64,000 nt of DNA from Parvibium lacunae (GTDB lineage Bacteria > Pseudomonadota > Gammaproteobacteria > Burkholderiales > Burkholderiaceae_D). A model generated the notes under the pieces. The model worked only from the letters and a program-made list of their open reading frames with translations. It did no database searches and had not been told where the DNA came from. Where the stretch lies: NCBI RefSeq assembly GCF_003335215.1, contig NZ_QPGB01000001.1, positions 62,001 to 126,000 on the forward strand, given 5' to 3'. Positions within the stretch are counted from its first letter, which is position 1. The number at the start of each line of letters is the position of its first letter. Positions 56,689 through 64,000 of the stretch are shown here, one piece after another. Both the position numbers and the translations under genes were made by a program.

Positions 56689-57585
56689 TTATTCGGGCTT
56701 TTTTTCTACGGTGTTGTTGGCATTAAATAGCTGATCTAAATCCTGTTCGAAGCGGTGGTAATCGAGGTATTTGTATAGGTCGTTGCGCGATTGCATGCTG
56801 TCCACCACGTTTTGCTGGGTGCCATCGCGCCGAATCTGCTGATACACATTCAGCGCAGCCGCGTTCATGGCGCGGAAGGCCGAGAGTGGGTACAGCACCA
56901 AGCTGACATCGACGGCACGCAATTGTTCGACGGTGTAAAGCGGGGTTGCGCCAAATTCGGTGATGTTGGCGAGGATCGGCACTTTGACGGCAGCGGCAAA
57001 CTGTTGGTACATGCCCAGTTCGGTGATGGCTTCGGGGAAAATCATGTCCGCCCCGGCTTCGACGCAGGCACAGGCGCGATCCATCGCGGCTTGTAAGCCT
57101 TCTACGGCGAGTGCATCGGTGCGGGCCATGATCACAAAATTTTCATCGGTACGCGCATCGACGGCGGCTTTGACGCGATCGACCATTTCTTGCTGGGTGA
57201 CGATGGCTTTGCCGGGCCGATGGCCGCAGCGTTTCGCACCCACCTGGTCTTCAATGTGCATCGCCCCTGCACCGAATTTGATGAGCGATTTAACGGTGCG
57301 GGCAATGTTGAATGCGGAGGGGCCAAAGCCGGTGTCGACGTCAACCAGTAGGGGGAGGTCGCAGACATCGGTAATGCGCCGGACATCGGTGAGCACATCA
57401 TCCAAAGTGCTAATGCCGAGATCGGGGAGGCCGAGTGAGCCTGCAGCCACCCCGCCACCAGATAGGTAAATGGCTTGATAGCCGGAGGCTTGTGCCAGAC
57501 GCGCATGGTAGGCATTGATAGTGCCGACGATTTGCAAGGGTTTTTCGTTGGCGACAGCGGCGCGGAATTTGGCTCCTGCACTCAT
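56689..57585 (-). CDS. prpB: 2-methylisocitrate lyase
   Basis: 298 residues. It splits 2-methylisocitrate into pyruvate and succinate. The catalytic loop is KRCGH (118-122). VDVDTGFG (81-88) binds Mg and substrate, and the length is that of PrpB, not isocitrate lyase. AGGAG at 6 bases precedes the ATG. It is the first gene of prpBCD, with its own promoter region because the mdh terminator stands upstream. Confidence 0.96.
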   Translation of the reverse strand: MSAGAKFRAAVANEKPLQIVGTINAYHARLAQASGYQAIYLSGGGVAAGSLGLPDLGISTLDDVLTDVRRITDVCDLPLLVDVDTGFGPSAFNIARTVKSLIKFGAGAMHIEDQVGAKRCGHRPGKAIVTQQEMVDRVKAAVDARTDENFVIMARTDALAVEGLQAAMDRACACVEAGADMIFPEAITELGMYQQFAAAVKVPILANITEFGATPLYTVEQLRAVDVSLVLYPLSAFRAMNAAALNVYQQIRRDGTQQNVVDSMQSRNDLYKYLDYHRFEQDLDQLFNANNTVEKKPE

Positions 57586-57668
57586 AGACTTCTCCTGATC
57601 CTTAACTCAATCCTAACGCCAGCATGAGCTGATTGACTTGCACGATACTGACAGCGTCGCGTTTTTTA

Positions 57669-57684
57669 TTAAGTATCTACTTAA
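57669..57684. promoter_or_regulatory. Palindrome upstream of prpB
   Basis: TTAAGTA-TC-TACTTAA, perfect 7-bp arms, in the 154-base mdh-prpB spacer between the mdh terminator and the prpB start. Probable operator of the prp operon; no prpR gene is seen nearby. Confidence 0.45.
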
Positions 57685-57696
57685 AAGTGTTTTGGG

Positions 57697-57727
57697 TAAA
57701 AAAAGACCGCAGTCAAACTGCGGTCTT
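57697..57727 (-). terminator. Terminator of mdh
   Basis: AAGACCGCAGT / ACTGCGGTCTT with a 3-base loop and seven T on the minus strand, 12 bases after the mdh stop. Confidence 0.93.
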
Positions 57728-57739
57728 GGCTGGAATGGC

Positions 57740-58723
57740 TTAGCCGAGCAAGTGGGCAACACCCGCTTTTTCATCTTCCAACTCTTTCAAGGTGATGTTG
57801 ATGCGCTCTTGTGAGAAGGCATCAATCTCGTATCCTTGAACGATGGTGTATTTACCGTTTTCGCACTTCACTGGGAAGCCGAACATGACATCTTGAGGAA
57901 TGCCATAAGAACCATCGGAAGGTACACCCATGGTCACGATTTTGCCATTGGTGCCGAGTACCCAGTCACGCACATGGTCAATCGCGGCGTTAGCAGCTGA
58001 AGCGGCGGAAGACAAACCACGCGCTTCAATAATCGCGGCACCACGTTTGCCAACGGTAGGCAGAAACACGTCGCTGTTCCATACTTCGTCATTGATGAGG
58101 GCTTTGACGTTCTGGCCATCAATCGTGGCGAAACGGTAGTCCGCGTACATGGTTGGGCTGTGGTTACCCCAAACAAACAGGTTTTCAATGCTGGCGACTG
58201 GTTTGCCGGTCTTGGCGGCGATTTGCGACAAAGCACGGTTGTGGTCCAAACGCAGCATGGCCGTGAAGTTTTCTTTCGGCAGGTTGGGAGCCGATTTCAT
58301 GGCGATGTACGCATTGGTGTTAGCAGGGTTGCCGACGACCAGCACTTTGACATTGCGGCTAGCCACTTCATTCAGGGCAGCGCCTTGAACGGTGAAGATG
58401 GCGCCGTTAGCTTCCAGCAGATCTTTACGTTCCATGCCTTTGCTGCGAGGACGTGCACCAACGAGCAGCGCGACATCTACGTCTTTAAAAGCAACTTTGG
58501 GATCATCGGTAATCACCACGTCTTGCAATAACGGAAAGGCACAGTCTTCCAATTCCATCACCACGCCTTTAACGGCGGGTAATGCTGGCGTGATATCTAA
58601 CAACTGCAGAATAACGGGCTGATCTTTGCCCAACATGTCGCCGTTGGCGATACGGAACAGTAAGCTATAACCGATCTGGCCAGCTGCGCCAGTAACGGCA
58701 ACACGCATTGCGGGTTTTGCCAT
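57740..58723 (-). CDS. mdh: Malate dehydrogenase (NAD+)
   Basis: 327 residues. It oxidises malate to oxaloacetate. The N-terminal [21 protein letters not shown] binds NAD. Substrate arginines are in [13 protein letters not shown], and the catalytic His188 lies in [11 protein letters not shown]. It belongs to the type 2 group, similar to cytosolic MDH, usual in Burkholderiales. It is divergent from the GntR-sdh unit with ATAAGA boxes between. Confidence 0.97.
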   Translation of the reverse strand: MAKPAMRVAVTGAAGQIGYSLLFRIANGDMLGKDQPVILQLLDITPALPAVKGVVMELEDCAFPLLQDVVITDDPKVAFKDVDVALLVGARPRSKGMERKDLLEANGAIFTVQGAALNEVASRNVKVLVVGNPANTNAYIAMKSAPNLPKENFTAMLRLDHNRALSQIAAKTGKPVASIENLFVWGNHSPTMYADYRFATIDGQNVKALINDEVWNSDVFLPTVGKRGAAIIEARGLSSAASAANAAIDHVRDWVLGTNGKIVTMGVPSDGSYGIPQDVMFGFPVKCENGKYTIVQGYEIDAFSQERINITLKELEDEKAGVAHLLG

Positions 58724-58936
58724 GAAGCATTCTCCAAATTAATCAATAAACAGTTGATTCACTGGCTGAGGGGGCCAGAAAAACCAAGAGTTTACTCCGT
58801 TCGCCCTGGCCTACCAAGTTTGTCAGTTGAAAAACCAGAACGGTTGCGCCATATCGCCAAGACCATCAACAGCGAAGTAGGCTTGTGTGTAAATACAGGC
58901 AACGATTATTACAGGTAAGGTTTTACAAGGTTACAC

Positions 58937-58978
58937 TCTTATATAAGACTCGTCAATAATCTTATGTTATATATAAGA
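58937..58978. promoter_or_regulatory. Two CTTAT...ATAAG operator candidates between mdh and gntR
   Basis: TCTTATATAAGA (58937-58948, perfect 12-bp palindrome) and TCTTAT-N7-ATAAGA (58960-58978). Both resemble the 19-bp palindrome upstream of acnA. They probably bind the adjacent GntR regulator and control mdh, gntR and acnA. The 338-base spacer 58724-59061 holds nothing else I recognise. Confidence 0.55.
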
Positions 58979-59061
58979 CATTGGGTTGTTGTAGCATGGA
59001 CGGTAGAGGAGGTTTGTGGTCAAATCCTTTCCAGAAAGATTAATTGATTGGGTACGCAGCC

Positions 59062-59901
59062 ATGAATTCAGCGGGAATGAGTGAGGAAAATAAGCCGGTA
59101 GGTTCCGATCATTCAGCAAATAAGCCAGCGTCTAGCGTCGGTTCTGCCGTGGCCGCCAGCGCTTCTGCTGACACGTCCGCGCCAGTAACAGTTTATGCGC
59201 CGCTTTATCAGCAAATTAAGGGCTTGATTACCCAAGGTTTGCAAGCCGGAGAATGGCGCCCAGGCGAGATGATCCCCAGTGAGATGGAGCTGGCTAAGCG
59301 CTATGGGGTCAGTCAGGGAACGGTGCGTAAGGCGGTCGATGACCTTGCCACTGAGCATATTTTGATCCGTCGTCAAGGGAAGGGGACATTCGTTGCCACG
59401 CACCATGAAGAAAAAGTCTCTTTTCGATTTCTGCGCTTGGTTCCCGACGAGGGGGAGCCAACCTATCCTCAGAGTCAATTTTTAGCTTGCAAGCGCATGC
59501 GTGCCACCCCTGAGGTGGCGGACTCACTAGCGTTAGCCACTGGCGATGCAGTCATTTTGGTCAAGCGGATTCTATATTTGCAAGAGCGGCCTACCGTACT
59601 GGAAGAAATCTGGCTACCTGGGCTGCAATTCAAAGGGCTGACCGCGGAGCGATTAGCGGCCTATAAAGGTCCGATGTATGGCCTATTTGAAACGGAATTT
59701 GGCACCCGGATGATACGAGCGAGTGAGAAAATTCGTGCGGTTGCTGCTGACCAAGCTTGTGCTGAGAGTTTAAAGGTGACGGTGGGGACGCCGTTATTGC
59801 TTGTTGAGCGAGTTGCGTTTACCTACGGCGATCAAGCAGTTGAATGGCGACGGGGCTTTTATCGCACTGACCACCACGCTTATCGAAATGAGCTATCGTA
59901 A
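59062..59901 (+). CDS. GntR-family transcriptional regulator with UTRA domain (HutC type)
   Basis: About 279 residues. A low-complexity Ser/Ala N-terminus (1-45) is followed by a winged HTH (PLYQQIKGLITQGLQAGEW, then MELAKRYGVSQGTVRKAVDDL) and a UTRA effector domain (VILVKRILYLQERPTVLEEIWLP). In betaproteobacteria such a gene precedes sdhC and is thought to regulate TCA genes; the effector is unknown. The start is uncertain: TTG 59044, ATG 59062 and ATG 59077 are all weakly supplied with Shine-Dalgarno sequence. Confidence 0.9.
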   Translation: MNSAGMSEENKPVGSDHSANKPASSVGSAVAASASADTSAPVTVYAPLYQQIKGLITQGLQAGEWRPGEMIPSEMELAKRYGVSQGTVRKAVDDLATEHILIRRQGKGTFVATHHEEKVSFRFLRLVPDEGEPTYPQSQFLACKRMRATPEVADSLALATGDAVILVKRILYLQERPTVLEEIWLPGLQFKGLTAERLAAYKGPMYGLFETEFGTRMIRASEKIRAVAADQACAESLKVTVGTPLLLVERVAFTYGDQAVEWRRGFYRTDHHAYRNELS

Positions 59902-59967
59902 TGGCGGTTAGTCGTGGTTGGATATCTTTGGTATGGCATGCCCAGCACAGATTCCCTGGAAAGATTT

Positions 59968-60088
59968 TGTCGAGCACTTGTTCATCCAACGTAAAAAAAC
60001 TCGACATCCGCTAACGATAGATGCATAAAAATCGCTAAAATATCTAGGCTTTAACTGTTATTCCATCAATTTTGTGACTGTCGAGAGG
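59968..60088 (+). promoter_or_regulatory. sdhC leader with three mutually complementary segments
   Basis: TGTCGAG (59968-59974), CTCGACA (60000-60006) and TGTCGAG (60079-60085). The middle copy can pair with either outer copy, and the last overlaps the sdhC Shine-Dalgarno GAGAGG (60083-60088). This could be a translational switch, or simply an operator repeat, depending on where transcription starts. Confidence 0.35.
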
Positions 60089-60095
60089 TTAGTGC

Positions 60096-60509
60096 ATGAC
60101 TAACGAAGTGAAAAAGACTCGGCCAGAATTCCGCAACGTCGGATTCGGTCAGATACTGACTGACTACAAACTCCCCCTGCCTGGTAAGGTATCGATTCTG
60201 CACCGCGTGAGTGGGGTTGGGTTATTTTTGTCGTTATGGGCCCTATTATGGCTCTTTGATCTGAGCCTAACCTCAGAGATTAGTTTTGCGACATTCAGTA
60301 ATGTCGTGGGCTATCCCATTGTGAAGTTGTTATTGTTAGGGTTGATTTGGGCCTACCTCCATCACTTCTGTGCCGGTATTCGCTTTCTACTGCTCGATAT
60401 GCACATCGGTGTCGATAAACCCAGCGCGCGCAAAAGTGCTGGCGTGGTGTTGGCGGTGAGCTTGCCTCTGGCTGCCTTGGTTGGCTTGAAATTATTTGGA
60501 GTGTTCTAA
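60096..60509 (+). CDS. sdhC: Succinate dehydrogenase cytochrome b556 subunit
   Basis: 137 residues with three membrane helices. It anchors SDH and binds heme b and quinone. The signature RPEFRNVGFGQIL, LPGKVSILHRVSGVGLF, and HHFCAGIRFLLLDMHIG with the heme-ligand histidine are present. The Shine-Dalgarno GAGAGG is 7 bases upstream. First gene of sdhCDAB. Confidence 0.96.
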   Translation: MTNEVKKTRPEFRNVGFGQILTDYKLPLPGKVSILHRVSGVGLFLSLWALLWLFDLSLTSEISFATFSNVVGYPIVKLLLLGLIWAYLHHFCAGIRFLLLDMHIGVDKPSARKSAGVVLAVSLPLAALVGLKLFGVF

Positions 60510-60859
60510 TGGGTTACAAAAAACAAGCTGTGGGCGCGGGTTATGGCTTCCGCGATTGGCTGGCCCAGCGTGTCACTGCGGTGGTGATGGCCGTTTATAC
60601 CTTGATTTTGCTGGTCGTGTTTTTTAGTGCGGGCGAATTCACTTATGAAGCTTGGGCTGGCGTCTTTGCAGGCCAGTTCATGAAGGTAGCGACTTTGCTA
60701 GCGCTGTTGTCCTTGTTCTACCACGCCTGGGTCGGCATTCGTGACTTGTGGATGGACTACATCAAACCTAACGGTCTGCGTTTGGTTTTGCATGTGTTAA
60801 CGATTTTGTATCTGATTGGTTGTGCCGCTTACGCAGCACAGATTCTCTGGAGGGTGTAA
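60509..60859 (+). CDS. sdhD: Succinate dehydrogenase membrane anchor subunit
   Basis: 116 residues with three helices. FRDWLAQRVTAVVMAVYTLILL and FYHAWVGIRDLWMDYIKP carry the heme and quinone-site residues (His and Asp/Tyr). It starts at the TAATG overlap with the sdhC stop, so translation is coupled. Confidence 0.96.
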   Translation: MGYKKQAVGAGYGFRDWLAQRVTAVVMAVYTLILLVVFFSAGEFTYEAWAGVFAGQFMKVATLLALLSLFYHAWVGIRDLWMDYIKPNGLRLVLHVLTILYLIGCAAYAAQILWRV

Positions 60860-60862
60860 GCC

Positions 60863-62671
60863 GTGGTTGCAATCAATACGAGTTTGCCGCGTCGTAAATT
60901 TGACGTTGTTGTGGTCGGTGCGGGTGGCGCAGGGATGCGTGCCTCACTGCAATTAGCGGAGTCGGGCCTGAATGTGGCCGTGCTCTCAAAAGTATTCCCG
61001 ACCCGTTCCCATACGGTAGCGGCGCAAGGCGGGATCGGCGCATCGCTTGGCAACATGGCGGAAGATAATTGGCACTACCATTTCTATGACACTGTGAAGG
61101 GGTCTGATTGGTTAGGCGACCAAGATGCGATTGAATTTATGTGTCGCGAAGCGCCCAAAGTTGTTTACGAACTTGAGCACTTTGGGATGCCGTTTGACCG
61201 TAACCCTGATGGCACGATTTATCAGCGTCCTTTCGGTGGTCACTCTTCTAACTACGGTGAAAAGCCTGTGCCCCGCGCCTGTGCAGCGGCTGACCGGACC
61301 GGTCATGCCTTGTTGCACACGCTGTATCAGCGTAACGTCCGTGCCCGCACGCAGTTCTTCGTTGAGTGGATGGCATTGGACATCATTCGCGATCAAGAGG
61401 GCGATGTATTGGGTGTGGTCGCGCTGGAGATGGAAACTGGCGAGGCGATGATTCTTGAAGCCAAGGTCACATTATTTGCGACCGGGGGTGCAGGCCGTAT
61501 TTACGCGGCATCGACCAATGCTTTTATCAATACCGGTGACGGCCTGGGTATGGCAGCCCGTGCGGGCATTCCCCTGGAAGACATGGAATTCTGGCAATTC
61601 CACCCCACTGGTGTGGCCGGTGCAGGTGTGCTGCTGACCGAAGGCTGCCGTGGTGAAGGCGGTATTCTACGTAACAAAAACGGCGAACGCTTCATGGAGC
61701 GTTATGCACCAACGCTGAAAGACTTGGCGCCACGTGACTTCGTGTCACGCTCAATGGACCAAGAAATTAAAGAAGGCCGTGGCTGTGGCCCGAACGGTGA
61801 CTACGTGGTGCTGGATCTGACCCACTTGGGTGCCGAAACGATTCACAAGCGTCTGCCTTCCGTTTACGAAATTGGCAAGAACTTTGCCAACGTCGATTGC
61901 ACCAAAGAGCCGATTCCGGTTGTGCCCACGATTCACTACCAGATGGGTGGGATTCCAACCAATATCTATGGTCAAGTGGTGGCACCGAAAAATGGTAACC
62001 CGAATGACATCATTCAAGGTTTCTATGCGGTCGGTGAGTGTTCATGCGTATCTGTGCACGGTGCGAACCGCCTGGGTACGAACTCCCTGCTGGACTTGGT
62101 GGTGTTTGGTCGTGCGGCGGGTAACCACATTGTGGCGCAAAACCTCAAGCAACGTTCCCACAAAGAGTTACCGAAGGATGCGGCTGATTTTGCCTTATCA
62201 CGCCTAGCCAAGCTGGATAACAGCACTTCTGGCGAATACGCGCAAGATGTGGCGAATGACATTCGCAAATCCATGCAAGCACATGCCGGCGTGTTCCGCA
62301 CGCAAGCCATGCTGGATGAAGGCGTACAGAAGATTCTGGAACTGGATCAACGCGCCCAGAACATTCACCTCAAAGACAAGAGCAAGGTCTTCAACACTGC
62401 ACGGATCGAAGCACTGGAAGTCTCTAACTTGATCGAGGCTGCCAAGGCAACGATTACTTCCGCCGCTGCGCGGAAAGAGTGTCGTGGGGCCCATACCGTG
62501 GTGGATTATGAGCGCCCTGCGGATGATGCTGAGTGTGCCAATGGCCGTAACGACAAAGAGTGGATGAAGCACACGCTGTGGTACAGCGAGGGTAACCGCC
62601 TGGATTACAAGCCAGTGCAACTCAAGCCCCTGACTGTGGACTCCGTGCCACCCAAACCTCGTAGCTTCTAA
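60863..62671 (+). CDS. sdhA: Succinate dehydrogenase flavoprotein subunit
   Basis: 602 residues, GTG start. It oxidises succinate to fumarate with covalently bound FAD. VVVGAGGAGMRASLQLAESG is the FAD fold. SHTVAAQGGIGASLGN carries the His that binds FAD. RDFVSRSMDQEIKEGRG has the catalytic Arg, and HGANRLGTNSLLDLVVFGRAAG is the C-terminal FAD segment. It lies 3 bases after sdhD. Confidence 0.98.
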   Translation: MVAINTSLPRRKFDVVVVGAGGAGMRASLQLAESGLNVAVLSKVFPTRSHTVAAQGGIGASLGNMAEDNWHYHFYDTVKGSDWLGDQDAIEFMCREAPKVVYELEHFGMPFDRNPDGTIYQRPFGGHSSNYGEKPVPRACAAADRTGHALLHTLYQRNVRARTQFFVEWMALDIIRDQEGDVLGVVALEMETGEAMILEAKVTLFATGGAGRIYAASTNAFINTGDGLGMAARAGIPLEDMEFWQFHPTGVAGAGVLLTEGCRGEGGILRNKNGERFMERYAPTLKDLAPRDFVSRSMDQEIKEGRGCGPNGDYVVLDLTHLGAETIHKRLPSVYEIGKNFANVDCTKEPIPVVPTIHYQMGGIPTNIYGQVVAPKNGNPNDIIQGFYAVGECSCVSVHGANRLGTNSLLDLVVFGRAAGNHIVAQNLKQRSHKELPKDAADFALSRLAKLDNSTSGEYAQDVANDIRKSMQAHAGVFRTQAMLDEGVQKILELDQRAQNIHLKDKSKVFNTARIEALEVSNLIEAAKATITSAAARKECRGAHTVVDYERPADDAECANGRNDKEWMKHTLWYSEGNRLDYKPVQLKPLTVDSVPPKPRSF

Positions 62672-62682
62672 GGTGAAATGAG

Positions 62683-63390
62683 ATGAGCGATACCCGTATT
62701 TTTGAAATTTACCGTTACGATCCGGATACCGACGAAAAACCCCGTATGCAGCGTTACGAAGTGACGCTCGACGCCGGCGACCGCATGTTGTTAGATGTGC
62801 TAATGAAGCTCAAGAAAATGGATGAAACCCTGAGTTTCCGCCGTTCTTGCCGCGAAGGGATTTGTGGTTCTGATGCCATGAATATCAATGGTCGCAATGG
62901 CTTGGCCTGTTTGACTAACATGCGCACCTTGCCGCAAACCATCGTGTTGCGTCCTTTGCCCGGTCTGCCAGTCGTACGTGATTTGATCGTCGATATGACG
63001 AACTTCTTCAAGCAGTATCATTCGATCAAGCCTTACTTGATTAACGATACCCCACCGCCTGAAAAAGAGCGTCTACAGTCTCCTGAAGAGCGCGAAGAAT
63101 TGAATGGCCTGTACGAATGTATTCTGTGTGCATGCTGCTCCACTTCTTGCCCGTCTTTCTGGTGGAACCCTGACAAGTTTGTTGGGCCAGCGGGTCTGCT
63201 CCAAGCCTATCGCTTTATTGCCGATAGCCGTGATCAGGCTGTGAACGAGCGTCTGGATAACCTCGAAGATCCGTATCGTTTGTTCCGCTGCCACACCATC
63301 ATGAACTGCGTGGATGTGTGTCCGAAAGGGCTGAACCCCACTCAAGCGATTGGCAAAATTAAGGAATTGATGGTGCGTCGCGCCGTCTAA
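62683..63390 (+). CDS. sdhB: Succinate dehydrogenase iron-sulfur subunit
   Basis: 235 residues. The N-terminal ferredoxin domain has SCREGICGSDAMNINGRNGLAC for [2Fe-2S]. The C-terminal domain has CILCACCSTSCPS and CHTIMNCVDVCPKGLNPT for the [4Fe-4S] and [3Fe-4S] clusters. All cluster cysteines are present. It lies 11 bases after sdhA. Confidence 0.98.
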   Translation: MSDTRIFEIYRYDPDTDEKPRMQRYEVTLDAGDRMLLDVLMKLKKMDETLSFRRSCREGICGSDAMNINGRNGLACLTNMRTLPQTIVLRPLPGLPVVRDLIVDMTNFFKQYHSIKPYLINDTPPPEKERLQSPEEREELNGLYECILCACCSTSCPSFWWNPDKFVGPAGLLQAYRFIADSRDQAVNERLDNLEDPYRLFRCHTIMNCVDVCPKGLNPTQAIGKIKELMVRRAV

Positions 63391-63409
63391 AGCTTGTTTA
63401 ACCTACTGC

Positions 63410-63504
63410 GCGAGCCTGATTTGGGCTTGTGCAGTACGCGCGATGCTCATGTACTTTAGTACACTCCGCTCGCTGTGTGCTGTACGCGCCCAACTGAGGC
63501 TCGC
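63410..63504. repeat. 95-bp palindromic element between sdhB and sdhE
   Basis: Outer arms GCGAGCCTGATTTGGGC / GCCCAACTGAGGCTCGC differ at two positions, with matching inner blocks (GCAGTACGCGC with GCTGTACGCGC-type sequence) around the centre TGTACT-TT-AGTACA, which lies exactly at the midpoint. No T-run follows, so it is not a standard terminator. It differs in sequence from the prpB-prpC element. Confidence 0.65.
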
Positions 63505-63663
63505 TCGTAACGGTTCTACATCGGTTTATTAAACGTATATATGCACTTATTGTGTATGACAGCGGATCCATCCGCTTTTTTTTGAAATGTGTTTGGTGCG
63601 CTGCAAGATTGGGGTAAGCCTCAATAGGCAGGCTTAGACAAATCGTTAAGAATTGATCATATC

Positions 63664-63936
63664 GTGTCGTTAACAGAAGCGTTGCCCAATATTCATGACC
63701 GTCGTCGCCTGCGCTGGCGGGCGCGGCGTGGCATGCTGGAAAATGATATTTTGTTGACCCGGTTTCTGGATCGTTATGAGGAAACGCTCTCAGATGCTGA
63801 AGTCACTGCATTCGTTCAGTTATTGGAATTGGCCGATGGCGATTTGATGGATCTCTTAATGGCGCGCAAAGCGCCAATGGGTGAGCTGGCAACAGAGCAG
63901 GTAAGGGATTTGCTCGTTAAGATCAGCGCAAGCTGA
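63664..63936 (+). CDS. sdhE: FAD assembly factor SdhE
   Basis: 90 residues, GTG start. This small helical chaperone promotes covalent FAD attachment to SdhA. The conserved RRGMLENDILL (RGxxE) motif is at about residues 22-32. It sits downstream of sdhB after a 273-base spacer containing a large palindrome, so it may be transcribed less than sdhCDAB or be regulated separately. gltA usually follows but is outside the window. Confidence 0.95.
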   Translation: MSLTEALPNIHDRRRLRWRARRGMLENDILLTRFLDRYEETLSDAEVTAFVQLLELADGDLMDLLMARKAPMGELATEQVRDLLVKISAS

Positions 63937-64000
63937 GTTGTTCATCATCATAAATTTGAAGTGTTGGTTTAATTCAATCGATTGAACCAAGCTTCAAATG

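Noticed and set aside
58990-59037. Short leader reading frame (ATG in GTAGCATGGACGG) before gntR with GAGGAGG inside
   Set aside because: Only 15 codons, no ribosome site of its own before the ATG, and no known leader peptide match.

Overview
The window is a chromosomal segment of a betaproteobacterium, most likely Burkholderiales or a close relative. Evidence for this is the xseB-ispA-dxs-folE2 operon beside a Rieske oxygenase, the DUF2782-thrB pair next to polA, the divergent mdh / GntR-sdhCDAB-sdhE arrangement, and a tmRNA (ssrA) whose tag reads ANDERFALAA. Most of the sequence is ordinary housekeeping backbone of balanced base composition, with three short accessory insertions.

Layout. 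1-1.5 kb: an AbiE type IV toxin-antitoxin pair (the toxin runs off the left edge) abutting the 3' end of ssrA, a classic integration point. 1.9-11.8 kb: gph, ubiG, an OmpA-like protein, an mtaD-type deaminase, a retropepsin-like protease, trhP, then the isoprenoid/folate operon xseB-ispA-dxs-folE2. 12-14.1 kb: a Rieske oxygenase followed by an AT-rich two-gene module of unknown function. 14.1-25 kb: DMT exporters, a sulfurtransferase, a ZIP transporter, polA, a LOG-family protein, thrB, murI and small membrane or lipoproteins. 25-32 kb: uvrD, tRNA-Ala(CGC), tRNA-Val(CAC), more DMT exporters, a deoxyinosine glycosylase and a DinB protein. 32.2-33.6 kb: a second AT-rich two-gene module with a HEPN/DUF4145-like protein. 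33.8-38.6 kb: aconitase and a chemoreceptor with a strong sigma-28 promoter. 39.6-53.6 kb: an amino-acid catabolism block with succinate-semialdehyde dehydrogenase, livFGMH, dadA, two Lrp/AsnC regulators, a PutA without the ribbon-helix-helix domain, and a branched-chain amino-acid binding protein. 53.7-64 kb: tRNA-Met(CAT), prpBCD (methylcitrate cycle), mdh, a GntR/UTRA regulator and sdhCDAB-sdhE.

The right-hand third is a coherent central-carbon region. Amino acids enter through Liv and are oxidised by DadA and PutA. Propionyl-CoA is routed through PrpC, PrpD and PrpB to succinate and pyruvate. Aconitase, succinate dehydrogenase and malate dehydrogenase complete TCA steps. CTTAT...ATAAG palindromes occur both upstream of acnA and between mdh and gntR, which suggests shared control by the GntR protein. 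Two large, unrelated perfectly centred palindromic elements fill the prpB-prpC and sdhB-sdhE spacers.

The best candidates for undescribed biology are the two AT-rich gene pairs (13126-14086 and 32275-33581). Next are the multi-hairpin leader of the Liv binding protein, the possible alternative pairing over the sdhC ribosome-binding site, and an orphan intrinsic terminator upstream of the Rieske gene.
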